Shown piece after piece: positions 60,766-64,000 of a DNA stretch of 64,000 nt. Within the stretch, counting starts at the first letter, position 1; each line of letters opens with the position of its first letter. The stretch is from assembly GCF_040436345.1 (NCBI RefSeq), contig NC_133224.1, positions 7,928,741 to 7,992,740 of the forward strand, given 5' to 3'. Origin of the DNA: Pagrus major (taxonomy: Eukaryota > Chordata > Actinopteri > Spariformes > Sparidae). The notes beneath the pieces are model-generated. The model saw only the letters and a list, made by a program, of their open reading frames with translations. It made no database searches and was not told the DNA's origin. Both the position numbers and the translations under genes were made by a program.

Positions 60766-63542
60766 TCATTCTGAACGTATAGAGGAGCGACAGGACAGCG
60801 TACTCTGTGTTTCTGTTGAGCAGGTCGATTCCCGGTTCTCTCCCATCGCTCTCCTCCTCCTCTGGAGAACCTGCAGGAGCTCCACCTCCCCGATATTTCG
60901 GCCAGCTCCCCTCCTGGATGGTATTCTGCGGAGGGGCTGGCGTTTAATGTTGTCCTGGTGTGTAGAGGAGTTAAAGATGCTTCAAAACACACACTCATTT
61001 ATCAGTCACGGCTTCAGCTTGAGGGACAGTGTGAGTTTAACGTTACCAGCATTCCCTTCAACTCCAGGATGGTGGATTTTCTGTTTTCGCTCCTCTGATC
61101 CTGGAGGAAAATTTTGGGATTTAAAGACGGGAAACATGTTGGAACGGTGTCACAGCTGCTTTATATTAAAAACACAAAGGGTGTGAAGAGAACTGACCTT
61201 CCACGAGCTGTCATCCTCCTGCTGGCAAAGTCAGATAATCAGAGTTTATTATTTATTACATTTTGCTCTAATGTCAGTTTATAGGTGGTGAAAACAGTTT
61301 GTGCACCTGTGCTCTCTTGACGGGCCTCAGCGTGATGCCGTTCTTTATTCTCGCCATCATTTCTTCCACCGCTTTTGCCTTCATGTTGGATGTAGGTGCC
61401 GCCTCTTAAAGAGTAATGACGTGGATGAAATATTTAACAGTTTGAAACCTTTTGTGGCTAAGAGCTTATTGCCGTGGTGTTTATGGTCACATGGAGACAT
61501 TTTCTAACTGTGTCCAGCCAAAACATGATCCTTTTCCAACCCAAAGTAGTTTTCTGTTCCCCGCTGTTTTAGACAGCATTTCAACATTTGCAAGCATGAA
61601 ACCGCCGGATGATCTTAACGAGATGTTGGGACTTTTTCCGACCATGAAAGCCAAAACATGATCTTTTCCTCGCTCTGACCAGGTAGTTTTCAGTTGCAAG
61701 CGACAGCTGACAGGCTAGAGACCGCTGTTCAAGACTTCATTTCAACATTTGCAAGCGTGAAACCATTCAGCTGTATCTGTTGTGACAAAATGAGGTATTT
61801 TAAGCCAAAACATTATCTTTTCCTAACCTGAGTGGGTTTTGTGTCTAAACCCAACCAGAACTGGTTAACTGGGCGAGTTGTTTGCCAAGCGAGAGACCAC
61901 TGTTTGTTGAATATTTGTCAGCATGAAACCACTGGATATATTTAACGAGACATTGGGACATTTTTCCAGCTGTGTGCAGGCAAAACATAATCCCCAAATA
62001 GTTTTTGTGTCTAAAGATGGTTGCCAGTCGCATTTTAACATTGTTTTTTGTTGTTGTTGTCTTTCTCCTCCCCTATGTGAAGCGTCCTTGGGTCTCTTGA
62101 AAGGTGCTGTATAATACTAAGATAATATTTATTTTTTTATTATTTGCAATCGTGTAACCGTTGGATATTTCAACGAGATGTCTGGTAGGCCGAAAATCTT
62201 TTCCCAACCTTAACCAAGCAGAGCATTGTCAAAAATCAAATTGAGAGTTGAACCTAAAGAAATGCAAAGTTTCAACATATCTGTGGCAGCATTGTGTTTT
62301 ACTGCATCTAATTTATATGTAAATTAAGTCAAAAGTTTATTGTGTTTTTAAGGAAATACAACAATCTCTCGAGAGACTCACCGTTTTCATCGGCGTTTCT
62401 GGCTTTATCTTTCCTCCTGCTTCTCAGGAAATCAAGTGTACTTGGCACATAGAGAAAGAGAGAGGTCACAAGGGTCAAGCGATCAGTGTAAGAAACAAAA
62501 AAAAACATGTGAAACCAAAACTGTTCACTGAAACTTCCCTGTTGTTTTAATAGTAGAGGGAAGGAACATACTTGGTAGTGGTAGCGGGAGGTGGAGGAGG
62601 AGGAGGAGGAGGTGGAGGAGGAGGAGGTGGAGCAGGAGTGGATTCCTCCTCTGGTTCTTCAGTTTTATCCTCGTTGTACTGTGACTCCTGTAACTGTTTC
62701 ACTACAGAGGAATACGGTGAAATGTTACCTTTCATCATCAATATCATGTCTCTTTCGACATTTTCACTAATCTCTCAGGGAATGACACGTGGATCGACAT
62801 GGCTGAAACCTACGCCTGTAGCTACTTTGCTCATTAGCTCGTTTAGCCGTGCATCTAGTGGTCCAGGCTGGGAACACCACAGGAGCACACCTTTGGTTTC
62901 AAACATGTTCTTATTAAGCTTTCACATCTTCTTATCTGAACTACATTTGAACAGACATTACAAGGAGTGATATTAGCACTGGAAGCCTTGGTGTTGTTAC
63001 GGGGTTTTGCAAAATGTTGGGTTTTTCGAAGCCAACATCTAGAGGAGCCTGCATCCTAACTAGCTTTAACATTCAGCCGCAGCTTTTGACCCTTTTCTGC
63101 ATTAACCATTATGTGTGTTTGCTAAGAAATGTGTCTCCAGCAGCAGGTACCTTTCTCCTGGAACTGTACGACAGCGCTTTTAGCCTCAGACAGCTGAGTT
63201 TCTGCCGCCTTCCTCTTCTCCTCGCTCTCCTCCAGCTGCTCTCTCAGGTTCTGCAGCTCGGAGAGGACGCCGCTGTCCTCCACAGCACTCTGTTGACTCT
63301 GTTTTACCTAAAAGAAACAGGGGACATGCTGAAGAAAACATAAACAGACCAAAGTGGACGCCCGTTTTCCTCTCTTTCATCACATCTACGCACACCTGTT
63401 CCTGGTAAAAGTGTTGTATATCGCAGAGGGCAGCGCTGGCGGTGGAGATTTGCTCCAGCGCCCGCTGCAGCTGCAGGCCGGTCTCCGGGCTCTGCGTCGG
63501 CGCCACGCTCCGACTGTGGGCCTCCGTCTGCTGCGCCATCAT
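60766..63542 (-). CDS. Shootin-1 (SHTN) family protein, C-terminal eight exons (gene continues past right edge)
   Basis: Eight minus-strand exons join in phase: 63542-63396, 63307-63151, 62701-62572, 62440-62382, 61404-61307, 61221-61198, 61100-61047 and 60954-60766 (TGA at 60768-60766). In order they encode a coiled coil (LQRALEQISTASAALCDIQH; ELQNLREQLEESEEKRKAAE; QLSEAKSAVVQFQEK) and a polyproline run of 15. Next come FLRSRRKDKARN and the shootin signature KAVEEMMARIKNGITLRPVK. They are followed by QEDDSSWK, STILELKGML and NIGEVELLQVLQRRRRAMGE. Human shootin-1 has the same series, with AVEEMMDRIKKG, ELKGILGTL and ERILRRRK. Shootin links L1-CAM and actin flow through a clutch in growth cones and sets neuronal polarity. 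The short C-terminus resembles the short isoform. Teleosts have several shtn paralogues, so no symbol is given. The microexon of 24 bases is notable. Confidence 0.88.
61485..62215. repeat. Diverged tandem repeat (~160-230 bp units) in a shtn-like intron
   Basis: The motif AACATTTGCAAGC.TGAAACC recurs at about 61,580, 61,740, 61,915 and 62,145 (the last two diverged). It is usually followed by GGATATTTTAACGAGA-like and GGGACATTTTTCC sequences and then CCAAAACATGATCTTTTCC. The units vary in length and divergence. They seem to be multimers of a widespread fish repeat. Confidence 0.75.
62582..62638 (-). repeat. GGA/GGT trinucleotide tract coding for polyproline
   Basis: A plus-strand run of GGAGGAGGAGGTGG units within the third visible shtn-like exon, read on the minus strand as CCN codons for 15 consecutive Pro. 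The Pro run is a conserved feature of shootins, but its length is likely to vary. Confidence 0.85.
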
Positions 63543-64000
63543 CTGACAAGACAAACCAAACACAGCCTCTGATGTCTTAAACACGTCTTTGTGATTATCT
63601 GCCTCTACGAGAATGGAAAAGAGTGACAATGAACCACAATTAAGAGGAAGAATAAAGTGAGATCTGAATGGCTCGTTGTTAATTTCCCCCCTCCAGGAGG
63701 TTGTCACAATGCAAGAGAAAGTGTTTTTCAAACCAGTGTTTTACTGAACAATGACTTAGAAACCTTGTTACAATTACTCATCTGCTACATTGATGAATAG
63801 AAACAATGCAAACAGGACGATTTAGCCGTGACAGAAAGCATCATTTTCCAACATTATGATAAGTGGCTTCTCGGGGAAAAAAGGCAGAATGCAAAGCTTT
63901 GCCTCGTTTCACTTGGAAAATGTGAGTCTTTCTTCTAAATGTGCGACAAATAAATACAACAGCTATAGTTAATAATTATGATAAATGATCAGAGTGCTGA

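Noticed and set aside
63186..63731. Continuous 181-codon minus frame across the first visible shtn-like exon
   Set aside because: It reads through two introns. The true exons are 63542-63396 and 63307-63151, the latter in another frame and giving the family coiled coil.

Overview
The window is nuclear DNA from a ray-finned fish, probably a percomorph. The evidence is GT-AG introns, protein exons most like teleost/vertebrate orthologues, many CA and GATA microsatellites, and dispersed repeats of kinds common in teleosts. There is no prokaryotic gene organisation. All gene models below were read from the sequence by joining open exons across canonical splice sites in a consistent reading phase.

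Layout. (1) 1-5.06 kb, minus strand: 5' end of a coagulation factor XIII A-subunit gene (f13a1-like). Three coding exons, a non-coding first exon and a TATA-type promoter are visible; the catalytic part lies beyond the left edge. (2) 5.1-10.26 kb: no gene recognised. (3) 10,303-19,691, plus strand: a three-exon gene for a predicted 2,400-residue GIMAP/AIG1-family protein. It has two intact-looking AIG1 GTPase domains, about 1,600 residues of charged coiled coil, and a C-terminal AIG1-like domain without the P-loop lysine/serine. This is the most unusual object in the window. (4) 19.7-46.9 kb: a gene-poor, repeat-bearing interval with a few promoter-like or exon-like islands. (5) 46,911-50,315, plus: ankrd53 (six exons, 399 residues). 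(6) 52,877-57,495, minus: tex261 (six exons, 196 residues), with a tRNA-Lys(CTT) gene inside its last intron. (7) 60,766-63,542, minus: the last eight exons of a shootin-1 (SHTN) family gene, whose 5' part lies beyond the right edge.

The genes do not form one pathway. ankrd53 and tex261 are convergent neighbours, an old vertebrate linkage also seen on human 2p13. Factor XIII-A and the GIMAP-like protein share only a loose connection to blood and immune cells.

Limits: exon joins rest on splice motifs and homology recognised by eye. No transcript, database or RepeatMasker evidence was available. Repeat family statements come from memory of general teleost repeat classes, so their names and exact ends are provisional.
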